This document shows, piece after piece, positions 25,479 to 34,160 of a stretch of DNA of 42,195 nt (positions are counted from its first letter, which is position 1; the number at the start of each line of letters is the position of its first letter). The DNA is from Massilia sp. UBA2604 (GTDB taxonomy: Bacteria > Pseudomonadota > Gammaproteobacteria > Burkholderiales > Burkholderiaceae_D), in NCBI GenBank assembly GCA_002339265.1, contig DDKG01000015.1, positions 1 through 42,195 of the forward strand, given 5' to 3'. The notes beneath the pieces are model-generated. The model was given only the letters and a program-made list of their open reading frames with translations, did no database searches and was not told the DNA's origin. Position numbers and translations under genes: made by a program.

Positions 25479-27596
25479 TTACATCGGCACACCAACCAGG
25501 CTGGTCACGCGAATCGTCTTCGATTCCGGCACTTCAGCATGCGACAGCACCTTCAGCTGTGGCACGGCGCGGCGCAGGAAGCGCGACAGCAGCACGCGCA
25601 GCGGGGCCGGCACCAGCAGCACTGGGGTGTGACCCATCTGCTCCTGCTGGTTGGCCGAGTTGGCCGCCTGCTGGGCGATGGTGTCGGCCAGGCCCGGCTC
25701 GATGCCGGTGCCGTCGCCGCCGGCGCCCATCGCCTGCAGCAGCAGACGCTCGAGGCGGTTGTCCAGGGTCATCACCGACAGCTCGTTCTCGCCCGGGAAC
25801 AGTTGCTGGACGATGGCGCGGCCCAGGGCCACACGCACCACGGCGGTCAGTTCCGACGGATCCTGCGTCATGTTCGCGTGTTCCGACAGCGCTTCGATGA
25901 TCGAACGCATGTCGCGGATGTGCACGCCTTCCACCAGCAGGTTCTGCAGCACTTTCTGCAGGGTCGACAGCGAGACGACTTTCGGCACCAGGTCTTCGAC
26001 CAGCTTCGGCGTTTCCTTGCCCAGGTGGTCCAGCAGCGCCTGCACTTCCATGCGGCCCAGCAGTTCCGACGCGTGCATCGTGATCAGGTGGTTCAGGTGG
26101 GTCGCCACGACGGTGCCGGCGTCGACCACGGTGTAGCCCATGCTTTGCGCTTCGTCGCGCAGGCTGGCTTCGATCCAGGTGGCCGGCAGGCCGAAGGCTG
26201 GGTCGGTGGTCACCAGGCCCGGCAGCGTGCCGCTGGCCATCCCCGGGTTGATCGCCAGGAACTGGCCGTTCAGGGCTTCGCCGCTGCCCACTTCCACGCC
26301 CTTCAGGGTGATGCGGTAGGCCGATGGCTTCAGTTCCAGGTTGTCGCGGATGTGCACCGGCGGCGCCAGGAAGCCCACTTCTTGCGCGAACTTCTTGCGG
26401 ATGCCCTTGATGCGCTTGAGCAGCTCGCCGCCCTGGTTCTTGTCGACCAGCGGGATCAGGCGATAGCCGACTTCCAGGCCCAGCGTGTCGACCGGCATGA
26501 CGTCCTGCCAGGTCGCTTCTTCGCTCTCGGCCGGCGCCTGCTTGGCGGCGGTGGCGTCGGCGGCGGCAGCGGCGGCCGCTTCTTCCCTGGCCGGCGCCGC
26601 TTTCTGGCGCTTGGAAATCATGTAGCCGGCGCCGGCCAGCGAACCGGCCAGCAGCAGGAACACCAGGTTCGGCATGCCCGGGATCATCCCCAGGCCGCCG
26701 ATGATGGCGGCGGTGATGTACATCGCTTCAGGACGCGCCATCAGCTGGTTGGTCAGCTGCGAGCTCACGTCTTCGTCGTTGGCGACGCGCGACACGACCA
26801 TACCGGCCGCGATCGAGATGATCAGCGAAGGAATCTGCGCCACCAGGCCGTCACCGATGGCCAGCAGGGTGTAGATCTTGGTCGCTTCGCCGACGGCCAG
26901 GTCGTGCATCACCACGCCCACGATCAGGCCCGCGACCACGTTGATCACGGTAATCATGATGCCGGCGACGGCGTCGCCCTTGACGTACTTCGAGGCGCCG
27001 TCCATGGCGCCGTAGAATTCGGCTTCCTGCGCAACTTCCTGGCGGCGCTTGCGGGCTTCGGCTTCGCCGATCAGGCCGGCGTTCAGGTCGGCGTCGATCG
27101 CCATCTGTTTACCAGGCATCGCGTCCAGGGCGAAGCGTGCGCCGACTTCGGCGATACGGCCCGCGCCCTTGGTCACGACCGAGAAGTTGATGATGGTGAG
27201 GATGATGAAAACGACGATACCGACGGTGTAGTTACCGCCGATCAGGAAGTGGCCGAAGGCCTCGACCACCTTGCCGGCGGCGGCCGAACCGGTGTGGCCC
27301 TCGGTCAGTACGATACGGGTGGAAGCGACGTTCAGCGCCAGGCGCAGCATCGTCGAGACCAGCAGGATGGCCGGGAAGGCCAGGAAGTCGAGCGGCTTGA
27401 CTGTATACAGTGCGGTCAGGAGCACGATGATCGACAGCGCGATATTAAAGCTGAAGAACACGTCGAGCACGAAGGCCGGCAACGGCAGGATCATCATTGC
27501 CAGCAGCATGATGATCAGGATCGGCGCGGCTGCCGCCTTGCCGCCTCGTGCACCGAGGCCGCTCATCCAGGCTGGCAGTTTCATGCTGTTGGTCAT
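25479..27596 (-). CDS. flhA: Flagellar export gate protein FlhA
   Basis: Main component of the flagellar type III export gate in the inner membrane. The 705-residue product has eight membrane segments in its first half, the FHIPEP signature (NYTVGIVVFIILTIINFSVV followed by TKGAGRIAEVGARFALDAMP), an Ala-rich linker near residue 340, and a large cytoplasmic domain that docks substrates and chaperones. It ends TIRVTSLVGVPM. It starts 21 bases after flhB (an alternative ATG four codons in). In related genomes flhF follows directly; here a 2.9-kb islet intervenes. Confidence 0.96.
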   Translation of the reverse strand: MTNSMKLPAWMSGLGARGGKAAAAPILIIMLLAMMILPLPAFVLDVFFSFNIALSIIVLLTALYTVKPLDFLAFPAILLVSTMLRLALNVASTRIVLTEGHTGSAAAGKVVEAFGHFLIGGNYTVGIVVFIILTIINFSVVTKGAGRIAEVGARFALDAMPGKQMAIDADLNAGLIGEAEARKRRQEVAQEAEFYGAMDGASKYVKGDAVAGIMITVINVVAGLIVGVVMHDLAVGEATKIYTLLAIGDGLVAQIPSLIISIAAGMVVSRVANDEDVSSQLTNQLMARPEAMYITAAIIGGLGMIPGMPNLVFLLLAGSLAGAGYMISKRQKAAPAREEAAAAAAADATAAKQAPAESEEATWQDVMPVDTLGLEVGYRLIPLVDKNQGGELLKRIKGIRKKFAQEVGFLAPPVHIRDNLELKPSAYRITLKGVEVGSGEALNGQFLAINPGMASGTLPGLVTTDPAFGLPATWIEASLRDEAQSMGYTVVDAGTVVATHLNHLITMHASELLGRMEVQALLDHLGKETPKLVEDLVPKVVSLSTLQKVLQNLLVEGVHIRDMRSIIEALSEHANMTQDPSELTAVVRVALGRAIVQQLFPGENELSVMTLDNRLERLLLQAMGAGGDGTGIEPGLADTIAQQAANSANQQEQMGHTPVLLVPAPLRVLLSRFLRRAVPQLKVLSHAEVPESKTIRVTSLVGVPM

Positions 27597-27617
27597 TCAG
27601 TTCACTCCGTGATCAGT

Positions 27618-28805
27618 TCAAATCGGCCCCCCTGGCTTTGGCGGCGGCTCCTTCCGTGAAGGCTGCTGCGACGCCGGGTTCAGCGGGTCCATCTCGTCAG
27701 GCACTTTCAACTTCGTCGGGCGATCCGGGTAATCCCCTTCACCCTTCCTGTAGGCGCGCAGCTGGTAGACATAGGCCAGCACTTCCGCCACCGCCGAGTA
27801 CAGCTTTTCCGGGATCTCGTCGTCGATATCGGTATGCTTGTACAGGGCGCGGGCCAGGGCTGGAGCTTCCATCAGCGTGACCTTGTGTTCCTGGCCCAGC
27901 TCGCGGATCTTGGCGGCCACGTCGTCGATGCCCTTGGCAACCACCCGCGGCGCGCCCTTGCCATCCGTATACTTCAGCGCCACTGCATAGTGGGTCGGGT
28001 TAGTGACGATCACATCTGCAGTAGGTACATTTTGCATCATCCGGCCTCTAGCCATTTCGCGCTGCAACTGGCGAATCTTCCCCTTAATCTGAGGATTGCC
28101 GTCCGACTCCTTCGATTCCTGGATCATTTCCTGGCGCGTCATTTTCAGTTTGTCTTTCCAGTGCCATAACTGGTAAGGACCGTCGATCAGGGCGATGAAG
28201 CCCAGCGCGCCGACGATGAACAGGAAGGATCTGCCGATCATGTCGCCCACGTGGGCGCTGCTTTCGTTGAGCGGCTCGACCGCCAGGCCCAGCATCGCCT
28301 CCTTCTGGCCGCTGACGACGATATAGGCCACCACGCCCACGATGACGGTCTTGGCGACCGCCTTGAACAGCTCGACCAGGGCGTTTTTGGAGAACATATT
28401 GCCAATACCCTTGATCGGGTTCAGCTTGTTGAAGTTGGGCATGAAGGACTTGGCCGAGAACAGCCAGCCGCCGATCAGGAGCGGCGAGACCAGGGCGATG
28501 ACCATGATGGCGACCGCGATCGGCAGGCAGGCCAGCAGCACGCCCACCAGGTCGCCCAGGATGCGTTCGATCAGGATGGCCGGATTGAAGACCTGTTCGC
28601 GGTCGAGCGACAGGCCGGACTTGAGCGCCACGCTCAGTCTGCCGACCAGCATGCCCCCGAACGCCCACAGGCAAGCCCCGGCGGTCATCAGGACCGTAAA
28701 GGTGGCCAGTTCCCGCGATCTGGGAACGTCGCCTTCCTCGCGCGCCTTCTCGATCTTCCGGGGCGATGCGTCTTCTGTCTTTTCTGCGTCGCTATCTTCC
28801 GACAT
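27618..28805 (-). CDS. flhB: Flagellar export switch protein FlhB
   Basis: Inner-membrane protein that switches export from rod/hook to filament substrates. The 395-residue product begins MSEDSDAEKTEDASPRKIEK, has four membrane segments (for example VGVLLACLPIAVAIMVIALV), and a cytoplasmic domain with the self-cleaving NPTH at 269-272 in VIVTNPTHYAVALKY. The C-terminal tail is proline/lysine-rich (KEPPPKPGGPI) and slightly longer than in enterobacteria. It precedes flhA with a 21-base gap. Confidence 0.96.
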   Translation of the reverse strand: MSEDSDAEKTEDASPRKIEKAREEGDVPRSRELATFTVLMTAGACLWAFGGMLVGRLSVALKSGLSLDREQVFNPAILIERILGDLVGVLLACLPIAVAIMVIALVSPLLIGGWLFSAKSFMPNFNKLNPIKGIGNMFSKNALVELFKAVAKTVIVGVVAYIVVSGQKEAMLGLAVEPLNESSAHVGDMIGRSFLFIVGALGFIALIDGPYQLWHWKDKLKMTRQEMIQESKESDGNPQIKGKIRQLQREMARGRMMQNVPTADVIVTNPTHYAVALKYTDGKGAPRVVAKGIDDVAAKIRELGQEHKVTLMEAPALARALYKHTDIDDEIPEKLYSAVAEVLAYVYQLRAYRKGEGDYPDRPTKLKVPDEMDPLNPASQQPSRKEPPPKPGGPI

Positions 28806-28904
28806 GTCCTACTCCGCCAAACTATTTCACATACGCCTTTGTACCGCGCAAATGAAATTATCGCCGGAATTGCCGTGCGACCACGAGGAAAACAGACATG
28901 GAAA

Positions 28905-28925
28905 CCGGCCGCTGTTTGCGGCCGG
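28905..28925 (-). terminator. Rho-independent terminator after the sugar-1-phosphate transferase gene
   Basis: The perfect 8-bp stem CCGGCCGC / GCGGCCGG with a five-base loop begins seven bases past the stop at 28932. On the minus strand it is followed by GTTTCC and a later TTTT, so the tail is only moderately T-rich. Confidence 0.6.
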
Positions 28926-28931
28926 CAGGCA

Positions 28932-30230
28932 TTACATGCGGCGGCGGACGAAGGCCGGGGCAGGCTGCTCGCGGCCGAGGTCGGCCAGGGGCGCCGCCTG
29001 GTTGGCCGCGCTCGGCTTGGCAACGCGGGCCGACACGATGACCGGAGAAATGACTGGCGCAATCGCTGGTGCAATAGGGGTAATGACGGGCTTGACCGCC
29101 TTGACGGTGGCCGTCGTGGCCGGCGCCAGCGGGGCGGTGGCCAAATGGGTCGGCAGGCGGCGGCGGGCGCGCCAGGCGGCGACCACCAGGCCGTAGACGA
29201 CCAGGTACAGCGCGAAACTGGCCACCACACCCTGCACCAGCACGTCGGGAGAACCCGCATGGTTGACGGCCAGCGCGGCCGGCACCAGGGCGATGCTCCA
29301 CGACACCGGCGAAACGCAGGCGTTGCGCAGCGGCGCCGGCAGCATGCGCAGGTAGCGCGCGGTGATCGCCGTCTTGACCAGGCTATGCAGGTGCCAGCTG
29401 TCCGGATGGCCCGGATGGCGGCGGCACCACAGGCGGCGGCAGATGGTGAACAGGGTTTCGAAGACCGGATAGGCGCAGGCCAGCAGCGGCGCCCAGGCCG
29501 AGACCGACGGATTGCGGTAGACCAGCATCACCGACAGCCAGGCCAGCAGGAAGCCCAGCAGGTAGGCGCCGCCGTCGCCGAGGAACAATTTGCCGAACGG
29601 GAAGTTGACGACGAAGAAGCCGGCCGTCACCGCGCAGATCACGAAGCACAGCTGGGCCAGGTGGACGTCGCCGGCGCCCAGGGCGATCAGGCCCAGGGTG
29701 GCCAGGCCGATCACGACCGTGCCGCTGGCCAGGCCGTTGAAACCGTCGATGATGTTGACCGCGTTGGCCACGCCGCCCACCGCGAAGGCGGTGAACAGCA
29801 CCGAGAACGGCAGCCAGCCCAGCAGGCCGTCGAGCGGCGCCAGGCCCGTGTATTGCAGGGTGACGCCGGTCAGGAACCAGCAGACCGCGCCGCTGGCCAT
29901 GGTCGCGAGCAGGCGCGCGCGCACCGACACGGTGCGGGTAAGGTCTTCGGCCAGGCCGAACACGAAGGCCGGCAAGGCGGCCACCAGCACCGGCAGCAAC
30001 AACTCCTGCTGCGCCTGCGGCAGGACGCCCAGCGCCATCCACAGGCCGATCATGATGGCGGCGCCGCCGATGCGCGGGGTCGGGGTGATATGGAATTTCT
30101 GCACACCGCGCGTCGCGTCGAGCGAATAGCGCCCATGCCAGCGTGTGGTGAACACGAGCAGGAGGGAGCAGATCAGCGATGTGGCAAAGCCGATTTCGAG
30201 GCCGGCCAAGGGAAGGTTATTAATACTCAT
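28932..30230 (-). CDS. Polyprenyl-phosphate sugar-1-phosphate transferase (MraY/WecA family)
   Basis: Integral membrane enzyme that moves a sugar-1-phosphate (often GlcNAc-1-P) from UDP-sugar to undecaprenyl phosphate, starting a glycan chain. The 432-residue product has about ten membrane segments and the family motifs KFHITPTPRIGG (45-56), FGLAEDLTRTVS (91-102), NIIDGFNGLA (159-168) and FLGDGGAYLLGF (216-227), plus WHLHSLV for the His-rich loop. The last 70 or so residues are an Ala/Pro/Val-rich tail (VITPIAPAIAPVISPVIV) not needed for catalysis. Donor sugar cannot be told. It may feed the rhamnose polysaccharide made by rfbBDAC. Confidence 0.85.
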   Translation of the reverse strand: MSINNLPLAGLEIGFATSLICSLLLVFTTRWHGRYSLDATRGVQKFHITPTPRIGGAAIMIGLWMALGVLPQAQQELLLPVLVAALPAFVFGLAEDLTRTVSVRARLLATMASGAVCWFLTGVTLQYTGLAPLDGLLGWLPFSVLFTAFAVGGVANAVNIIDGFNGLASGTVVIGLATLGLIALGAGDVHLAQLCFVICAVTAGFFVVNFPFGKLFLGDGGAYLLGFLLAWLSVMLVYRNPSVSAWAPLLACAYPVFETLFTICRRLWCRRHPGHPDSWHLHSLVKTAITARYLRMLPAPLRNACVSPVSWSIALVPAALAVNHAGSPDVLVQGVVASFALYLVVYGLVVAAWRARRRLPTHLATAPLAPATTATVKAVKPVITPIAPAIAPVISPVIVSARVAKPSAANQAAPLADLGREQPAPAFVRRRM

Positions 30231-30389
30231 AGAACCACTTTGTTAACTCGTCAATTCTAGCGCATTTCTCGTTGATTTTCCGGCAAACGTGCTTGGGCGG
30301 CGATTCTATCCCAATGTCACAAATGCTCTGTTCTGTAATGCAAGCCATTGATTGTGCAAGAACAATTCGACGATTCTAGGGAGGTTGCG

Positions 30390-30470
30390 ATGTGCCAATC
30401 AATCGCCCTGAAACTTCTCCTAATATTTCTCGACAAATTGTTACACTTTTCTTCAGTGATATTTGGATAG
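30390..30470 (+). CDS. Possible 26-residue hydrophobic peptide
   Basis: ATG at 30390 follows GGGAGG with a five-base gap, a strong ribosome-binding site. The peptide is MCQSIALKLLLIFLDKLLHF followed by SSVIFG: one membrane-length helix with two lysines and an aspartate. It lies in an A/T-rich 270-base gap between divergent genes. Size and make-up recall small membrane or type I toxin peptides, but homology cannot be judged by eye. Confidence 0.35.
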   Translation: MCQSIALKLLLIFLDKLLHFSSVIFG

Positions 30471-30501
30471 ATTCATTTCTTGTTCACAAATAAGGTGGAC
30501 C

Positions 30502-31689
30502 ATGGCAAAACATGATCGAAAGCCGCACAATTTCCTTTTTAGCATTGTGTTATGCCTGAGCGCGCTGTACCCGGGGGCAGCCCGGCCCCAGGGCGTCCCC
30601 TCCCCCGAACTGCTGGAAGCCCGGGCCCGCCTGCTGGAAGCGGAAACCCGGCAGGCGCTGGCCGAGGCCGAGCGCGCCGAACTGCTGGCGCGCCTGCCGC
30701 CGGTCCAGGCCAGGGTCTTGAGCGGCAATGTCGATGCCGCCAAGATCGGCGCCGCCGGCCTGGCGCGCGCCTTCGACCTGACCCTGGAGCTGGCGCACGA
30801 GGTCTGCGCCGGCCTGCCGCAGGACCGCCAGGTCACCCTGTACGACCCGGTCGTCAGCCAGGGCGTGGTGGCGGCGCGCACCGTCGACGGCGCCCTTGCC
30901 CGCACCGCCCAGGAATTGGCCGAGCGCAATCTCGAGCTGCAACGCTACATTAACGCGCGAACAACGCATTCGGCTGACCGCCGTCCCGCAATACCGCTGA
31001 TCTGGCTCACTGCGCCCACGGTATTGCTGCGCGCCGGCGCCGACCTGGCCGGCCTGTTCAAGAGCGATGCGACGCTGGCCGGCATTGCCTATGGCGACGG
31101 CGCGCGCGCCCTGTTCGCCAGCGCGCTGGCGCGCAGCTGCCCTGCCCGCCTGGCCGGCCTCAGTGGCGGCTATATGGGCGAACTCGACGTCGGGCGCCAT
31201 GAGCGCCTGCTCGGGCAGGTCCGGCTGGTGAGTGCAGAAAGGGCGATCCTCGCCCAGCACGCGGCGCGCCTGGAAGTGCTGGCCGACGCCGCCAAGGGCG
31301 AGCTCAAAAAGGAGCTGCAGGCCGTCGAGGCCGCCGCCCGGGCCCAGCTGAAGGCGGTCGACGCCTTCACCGAGGGGCTGCGCGCGGGCGAGGCCAGCGA
31401 CAAAAGCCCCCTGTTCACCGCGGCGCGTTACCTCGGCCAAGCCGAACGCAGCGCCGGCGCCCTGGTGCTGGACGTCGACCTGCGGCTGGAAGGCCTGAGC
31501 CAGGTGCGCGGCAACCTGTTCGGCGGCGAACGCCTGTCCTTGTCGGGCGTGGCTTTCCTGTGGTATCGGCTGCACGAGCCCGACGGCCGGCTGCTGCGCG
31601 CCGACGCGCTGCGCCGGGTCAGCCGGCCGGTGGAGGTGGAGATGCGGGGTGAGCGAGCGGATGACGAGTTCTGGAACGCGCAACGCTAA
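30502..31689 (+). CDS. Hypothetical exported protein with a coiled-coil N-terminus
   Basis: The 395-residue product (ATG 30502 behind AAGGTGG) has a signal peptide (NFLFSIVLCLSALYPGAARP, cleavage near residue 28-30). A strongly helical Glu/Ala/Arg-rich segment follows (about 33-65, LLEARARLLEAETRQALAEA). A long mostly helical body comes next, then a C-terminal beta-type part (SAGALVLDVDLRLEGLSQVR, LSGVAFLWYRL). Cysteines occur in VCAGLP and SCPARL. I do not recognise the family. It is probably periplasmic, and it is transcribed away from the sugar-transferase gene. Confidence 0.75.
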   Translation: MAKHDRKPHNFLFSIVLCLSALYPGAARPQGVPSPELLEARARLLEAETRQALAEAERAELLARLPPVQARVLSGNVDAAKIGAAGLARAFDLTLELAHEVCAGLPQDRQVTLYDPVVSQGVVAARTVDGALARTAQELAERNLELQRYINARTTHSADRRPAIPLIWLTAPTVLLRAGADLAGLFKSDATLAGIAYGDGARALFASALARSCPARLAGLSGGYMGELDVGRHERLLGQVRLVSAERAILAQHAARLEVLADAAKGELKKELQAVEAAARAQLKAVDAFTEGLRAGEASDKSPLFTAARYLGQAERSAGALVLDVDLRLEGLSQVRGNLFGGERLSLSGVAFLWYRLHEPDGRLLRADALRRVSRPVEVEMRGERADDEFWNAQR

Positions 31690-31724
31690 ATCTTTGTTGT
31701 CGCCAATTTTGCATCGTGGCTCAA

Positions 31725-31781
31725 GCACGTCATTTCTGCCACTGGCAGAAATGACTTCCCGCGGAGGCGGGAACCCAAGTG
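31725..31781. repeat. Composite REP: 27-base palindrome followed by forward REP copy
   Basis: A perfect palindrome GTCATTTCTGCCA-C-TGGCAGAAATGAC (31729-31755) is joined directly to a REP hairpin TTCCCGC-GGAG-GCGGGAA (31756-31773) and the tail CCCAAGT. It is the same element as 8126-8180 on the opposite strand, with two arm positions changed on both sides so that pairing is kept. Confidence 0.87.
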
Positions 31782-31804
31782 CTGCCTGCACTGCCGCGCT
31801 GCAG

Positions 31805-31834
31805 ACAGGCCCCCGCCTCCGCGGGGGCGACGTG
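31805..31834. repeat. REP palindrome, inverted copy of a doublet
   Basis: Stem GCCCCCGC (31809-31816), loop CTCC, GCGGGGGC (31821-31828), followed by GACGTGC. It is paired with the composite copy at 31725 and lies between convergent genes. Confidence 0.84.
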
Positions 31835-31842
31835 CAAGTGTT

Positions 31843-32841
31843 TCAGGCCGAATCCGGATGTTTGAGCGTTTGCTCGATCGCCCCGAACAACGACTTCCCG
31901 TTCTCATCGAGCATCTCGATGCGCACCGTGTCGCCAAACCGCATGAAATGGGTGACCGGCTGGCCTTCGTCGAGCGTTTCCTGCCAGCGCTGGGCGGCGA
32001 TGCTGGCATACCCCGGCGTATGGCGCCGCGTCGCGCGATTCGCCACCACGCCGGCCCCGACGATTGTGCCCGCCATGACCGTGCGGCTGGCGGCCAGCGC
32101 CGCCAGCAGTTGCGGGAAACTGAAGGCCATGTCTTCGCCCGCCTCCAGCGTCCCGACCGGATTGCCGTTCCACACCACCCGCAAGGGCAACGCGGCCTTG
32201 CCGCCGCGCCAGGCCTCGCCCAGCTCGTCCGGCGTCACCGCCACCGGCGCGAATGCCGTCGCCGGCTTCGCCTGCAGCAGGCCCACGCCAGGGACCCGTT
32301 CGTCCGCCGCCAGGTTCTGCAAGGTGACGTCATTGGCCAGCAACAGCAGGCGGATCTGTCCATGCGCCTCGTCCGGCGTCGCGCCCTGCCCCAGGTCGCC
32401 GCTCACGACCGCCAGTTTGGCGCCGAAATCGATGCCCCATTCCTCGCGCGCCAGCACCAGGTCTTGCCTCGGGCCGAGGAAGCCGTCGCCCGCCGCCCAG
32501 GCCAGCTGCGGCGTCTCGCGCCATGCAGGAGGCAATTCGCTGCCGGCGGCGCGGCGCTCCAGTTCGTGGTGATGCAGGTAAGCGGCGGCAGACACGCGCC
32601 CGCTCGTGCGCGGCAGCGGGGCCATGCAGCGGGCCGGGTCGAAGTCGAAGGGCCGGCGCGCCTTGCCCTCGTTCAGTTGGCGGTAAAGGGTGTCGAGCTG
32701 GGGAGCGATGAAAGCCCAGTCGTCGAGGGCGGCGCGCAGGCTGGGCGCGATGCCGTCGGCGACGTGGGCGGTCTTGAGGTCACGCGACACGACGGCCAGC
32801 TGGCCGTCGCGGGTGCCGTCGTCGAGCGTGGCGAGTTTCAT
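31843..32841 (-). CDS. Fumarylacetoacetate hydrolase-family protein
   Basis: The 332-residue product (ATG 32841 behind AGGAGG) starts MKLATLDDGTRDGQLAVVSR. It belongs to the FAH fold, which hydrolyses or decarboxylates acyl-pyruvate-type compounds with a divalent metal. The family's metal-site region appears as REEWGIDFGAKLAVVSGDLG, with the acidic residues E and D. It is followed by LANDVTLQNL and, later, GNPVGTLEAGEDMAFSFPQL and TIVGAGVV. The monocistronic setting gives no pathway, so the substrate is unknown; true fumarylacetoacetase of tyrosine breakdown is only one option. Confidence 0.85.
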   Translation of the reverse strand: MKLATLDDGTRDGQLAVVSRDLKTAHVADGIAPSLRAALDDWAFIAPQLDTLYRQLNEGKARRPFDFDPARCMAPLPRTSGRVSAAAYLHHHELERRAAGSELPPAWRETPQLAWAAGDGFLGPRQDLVLAREEWGIDFGAKLAVVSGDLGQGATPDEAHGQIRLLLLANDVTLQNLAADERVPGVGLLQAKPATAFAPVAVTPDELGEAWRGGKAALPLRVVWNGNPVGTLEAGEDMAFSFPQLLAALAASRTVMAGTIVGAGVVANRATRRHTPGYASIAAQRWQETLDEGQPVTHFMRFGDTVRIEMLDENGKSLFGAIEQTLKHPDSA

Positions 32842-32910
32842 GGGGAGGCCTCCTGGTGCGAGGCCGCCATTCTACGATATGGCCAGGTTCCGGCGCCCGG
32901 TACTTGACGC

Positions 32911-34047
32911 TCAGTACTTGACGATAATGCCGGCGCCGAGCGCGCGCTGGAAGTAGTTATAGTCGATCATGCTCTGGCCATAGCCGGCGAAGGCGTTGAT
33001 ATAGCCCTTGACCGGACCAGCCAGCGGGAAGGCCCATCCGACCTGGACCGCACCCTTGTCGGTGCTGAAGTTGCGTCGCACCATCGCCGACAATTCGTGG
33101 CCGCCGTTCAAGCGGTAATTGCCTTCAAGCTCGAAGCGGCCCATGTAGTCGATGATGTCCGGGTTGTTGTCGTCCTCGAACGACTCGTTGACGCGCTTCC
33201 ACACCTTGGCCGTCATGGTCAGCGGCCCGCGTTCCAGGCCGAGCTGGGCATAGAAGCGGTTCCAGCTGCGCGACAGGGTCGACGACTGGCCATTCGACTG
33301 GTGCACGAAGCCCAGGTTCAGGAAGCGGACGTTGACGCCGGCCAGCGCGTAGTCGAGCGGCGTGACGACCATGACCTCGGGCTGGTAATTGGTCTCGCGG
33401 AACGGGCTGGACGCCTCGTGGTTGGCGGCCTGCCAGAAACTGTTCTGGGTATAGCCGAACCAGACGTCGACCGGCAGTTCGAACAAGGTTTCGGCCATCT
33501 TCATCTTGAAGCTGAGCTGGAATTCCAGCTCGGCCTTCGACAAGCCCTCGGCATCCGGATCGGCTGCCAGGAAGTCGGCATACGGCTCTTCGTTGGGACG
33601 GTGGGTGCGGGTCGCCATCAGGTAGCTTGGGCGATGCGGACGGAACTTGAACACGCCGCGCTTGTCGCGCGCGTCGAGTTCCCAATGGCTGCTCAGCGTG
33701 TGCTGGGCCGCTGCCTGCACCACCGGGTCGACCGAGGCGGTGCGGTCCACCGCGCTGGTGCGCGGCGCATCGAAGGCGCCCTCGGCCACCGGCGGCGTGG
33801 TCGGTACTGGCGGCACGGCGGCCGGCGTGGCGGGCGTGGCGACGGCCGCGGTGGCCGGACCGCTACCGGCGGCCGCTGCGGCCTGGCTGGCGGCGACACT
33901 GTCGAAGCAGGCCAGGCGCTGGCCGCCGTCGGCGATGGCGGCGCATTTCGCCAGCGTCTGCGGTGCAGTCTGGGCCAATGCCGGCAGGGCCAGCAGCAGC
34001 GGGATCAGGGCGATGGTATGGGGAAGTCTCGGGCGATAAGCGGGCAT
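32911..34047 (-). CDS. pldA: Outer-membrane phospholipase A1 (OmpLA)
   Basis: A beta-barrel lipase that removes phospholipid misplaced to the outer leaflet. The 378-residue precursor has a signal peptide (TIALIPLLLALPALAQ) and a small N-terminal part with two cysteines (KCAAIADGGQRLACFDS, 34-50). A Pro/Ala linker follows, then the barrel. The catalytic triad matches OmpLA exactly in spacing: His249 and Ser251 in FVHQSNGQSS and Asn263 in SRSWNRFY (offsets +2 and +14 as in E. coli H142/S144/N156). It ends in a barrel strand terminating YNYFQRALGAGIIVKY. Confidence 0.93.
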   Translation of the reverse strand: MPAYRPRLPHTIALIPLLLALPALAQTAPQTLAKCAAIADGGQRLACFDSVAASQAAAAAGSGPATAAVATPATPAAVPPVPTTPPVAEGAFDAPRTSAVDRTASVDPVVQAAAQHTLSSHWELDARDKRGVFKFRPHRPSYLMATRTHRPNEEPYADFLAADPDAEGLSKAELEFQLSFKMKMAETLFELPVDVWFGYTQNSFWQAANHEASSPFRETNYQPEVMVVTPLDYALAGVNVRFLNLGFVHQSNGQSSTLSRSWNRFYAQLGLERGPLTMTAKVWKRVNESFEDDNNPDIIDYMGRFELEGNYRLNGGHELSAMVRRNFSTDKGAVQVGWAFPLAGPVKGYINAFAGYGQSMIDYNYFQRALGAGIIVKY

Positions 34048-34078
34048 ATTTATTGTTGTATATCAAAACGTTCGCGCA

Positions 34079-34152
34079 GCAACTGGTGTTCAGTTGCCAT
34101 CGCGCGTAAGTGTCGCGGAAATTTCTTATCGATGTCGCACGTATTGCAATAC
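34079..34152. promoter_or_regulatory. Stem-loop and perfect 12-base palindrome upstream of pldA
   Basis: GCAACTG-GTGTT-CAGTTGC (34079-34097) is a perfect 7-bp stem-loop. GTATTGCAATAC (34141-34152) is a full palindrome. They lie between the pldA start and the end of the FG-GAP gene, so they may be an operator for pldA and a terminator for the gene before it. The T-content after the stem is low. Confidence 0.4.
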
Positions 34153-34160
34153 ATCATCAA

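Noticed and set aside
25539..27659. 706-codon open frame opposite flhA
   Set aside because: The His/Arg/Gln-rich composition is typical of the antisense of a high-G+C gene; flhA on the other strand is certain.
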